Of a stretch of 13,966 nt of DNA, positions 13,678 through 13,966 are shown piece by piece. How positions within the stretch are numbered: the first letter of the stretch is position 1; each line of letters starts with the position of its first letter. The stretch lies in contig CAMDPB010000005.1 of the NCBI GenBank assembly GCA_945903885.1, positions 1 to 13,966 on the forward strand. The letters run 5' to 3'. The DNA is from Candidatus Finniella inopinata (GTDB lineage: Bacteria > Pseudomonadota > Alphaproteobacteria > Paracaedibacterales > CAITNM01). The notes below the pieces were generated by a model that was not told where the DNA came from, did not search any database, and saw only the letters and a program-made list of their open reading frames with translations. The position numbers were made by a program, and so were the translations under genes.

Positions 13678-13966
13678 TTAACCCGCAATTTTAAGTTCAT
13701 TGAGTCCCTTTGGGGATGTGACCTGAACATGTTGGTGTTGTTGCTTCTCTAGTTTTTCAAAGTGTTGAACGCCCCAAATAAATCCTATGTTAACGGGTAG
13801 CATAATAACCCACAAACCATAGTAGCCGAGCAAGTCTGTTAAAAACACCAAGCTAAAAGAGGTGATGACATAAGTGACTGCTCTGCTTGAAGCATAAAAA
13901 AAACTAGCTGTAGTAAATCTTCTTAGGATGGGAATGTGTTTTAAAAAAAGTGAATACCCAGGTACT
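13678..13966 (-). CDS. MFS permease, C-terminal part (enters from right edge)
   Basis: The last 95 codons of a gene that starts beyond the right edge, ending in TAA at 13678. The visible protein has a loop KHIPILRRFTTASFFYASSR, a hydrophobic helix (VTYVITSFSLVFLTDLLG), a second helix (GYYGLWVIMLPVNIGFIWG) and a polar tail (HFEKLEKQQHQHVQVTSPKG). The layout, two last membrane helices then a short cytoplasmic tail, with a GYYGLW motif between, matches the C-terminus of MFS permeases common in this group of bacteria. The subfamily differs in appearance from the left-edge permease, but the two fragments cover opposite ends of the protein and cannot be compared. Substrate unknown. Confidence 0.75.
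   Translation of the reverse strand, partial: VPGYSLFLKHIPILRRFTTASFFYASSRAVTYVITSFSLVFLTDLLGYYGLWVIMLPVNIGFIWGVQHFEKLEKQQHQHVQVTSPKGLNELKIAG

Overview
The window looks like a piece of a moderately AT-rich alphaproteobacterial chromosome, probably from a host-associated lineage of the Holosporales/Paracaedibacter kind. That is inference. The clues are an alphaproteobacterial-type ribosomal protein L33 (ADTGFFYVTKKN), a Fis-like protein whose sequence resembles the C-terminus of alphaproteobacterial NtrC and which sits behind dusB, a palindromic repeat with the CTTGATC-type core common in alphaproteobacterial genomes, several short Sec-exported proteins of unknown family, and a fragment of an MFS permease at each edge. 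No complete mobile element, tRNA, rRNA or CRISPR array was seen.

Layout. 1-811 (minus): N-terminal part of an MFS permease running off the left edge. 886-3187 (plus): bdhA (3-hydroxybutyrate dehydrogenase), rmuC and a single-domain PAAR protein, closely spaced and probably one transcript. 3188-3494: a gene-free stretch with two copies of a 41-bp hairpin repeat and another hairpin. 3495-4538 (plus): an exported protein of unknown function ending at a strong terminator. 4619-5858 (plus): holB overlapping crcB by 8 bases. 5942-7141 (plus): a large exported protein with a Rossmann-like glycine motif and a Cys/His cluster, converging on tyrS (7147-8385, minus). 8538-8813 (plus) and 8886-9473 (minus): two small exported proteins converging on one bidirectional terminator. 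9526-10068 (minus): 5-formyltetrahydrofolate cyclo-ligase. 10158-11803 (plus): rpmG followed by an exported HtrA/Deg-type protease of Nma111/Deg7-like architecture. 11792-13576 (minus): a tight dusB-fis-like-rsmD operon. 13678-13966 (minus): C-terminus of a second MFS permease.

Most genes are housekeeping: translation and RNA modification (tyrS, rpmG, dusB, rsmD), replication (holB), folate salvage, fluoride export and ketone-body or PHB oxidation. The accessory layer is the PAAR protein, four exported orphans and the unusual protease. I see no complete new multi-gene system. The best leads are the dusB-linked stand-alone Fis/NtrC-tail protein, the exported protein with GCGHS and CQHCHCDHD motifs, the Deg7/Nma111-like protease, and the covarying hairpin repeat pair.
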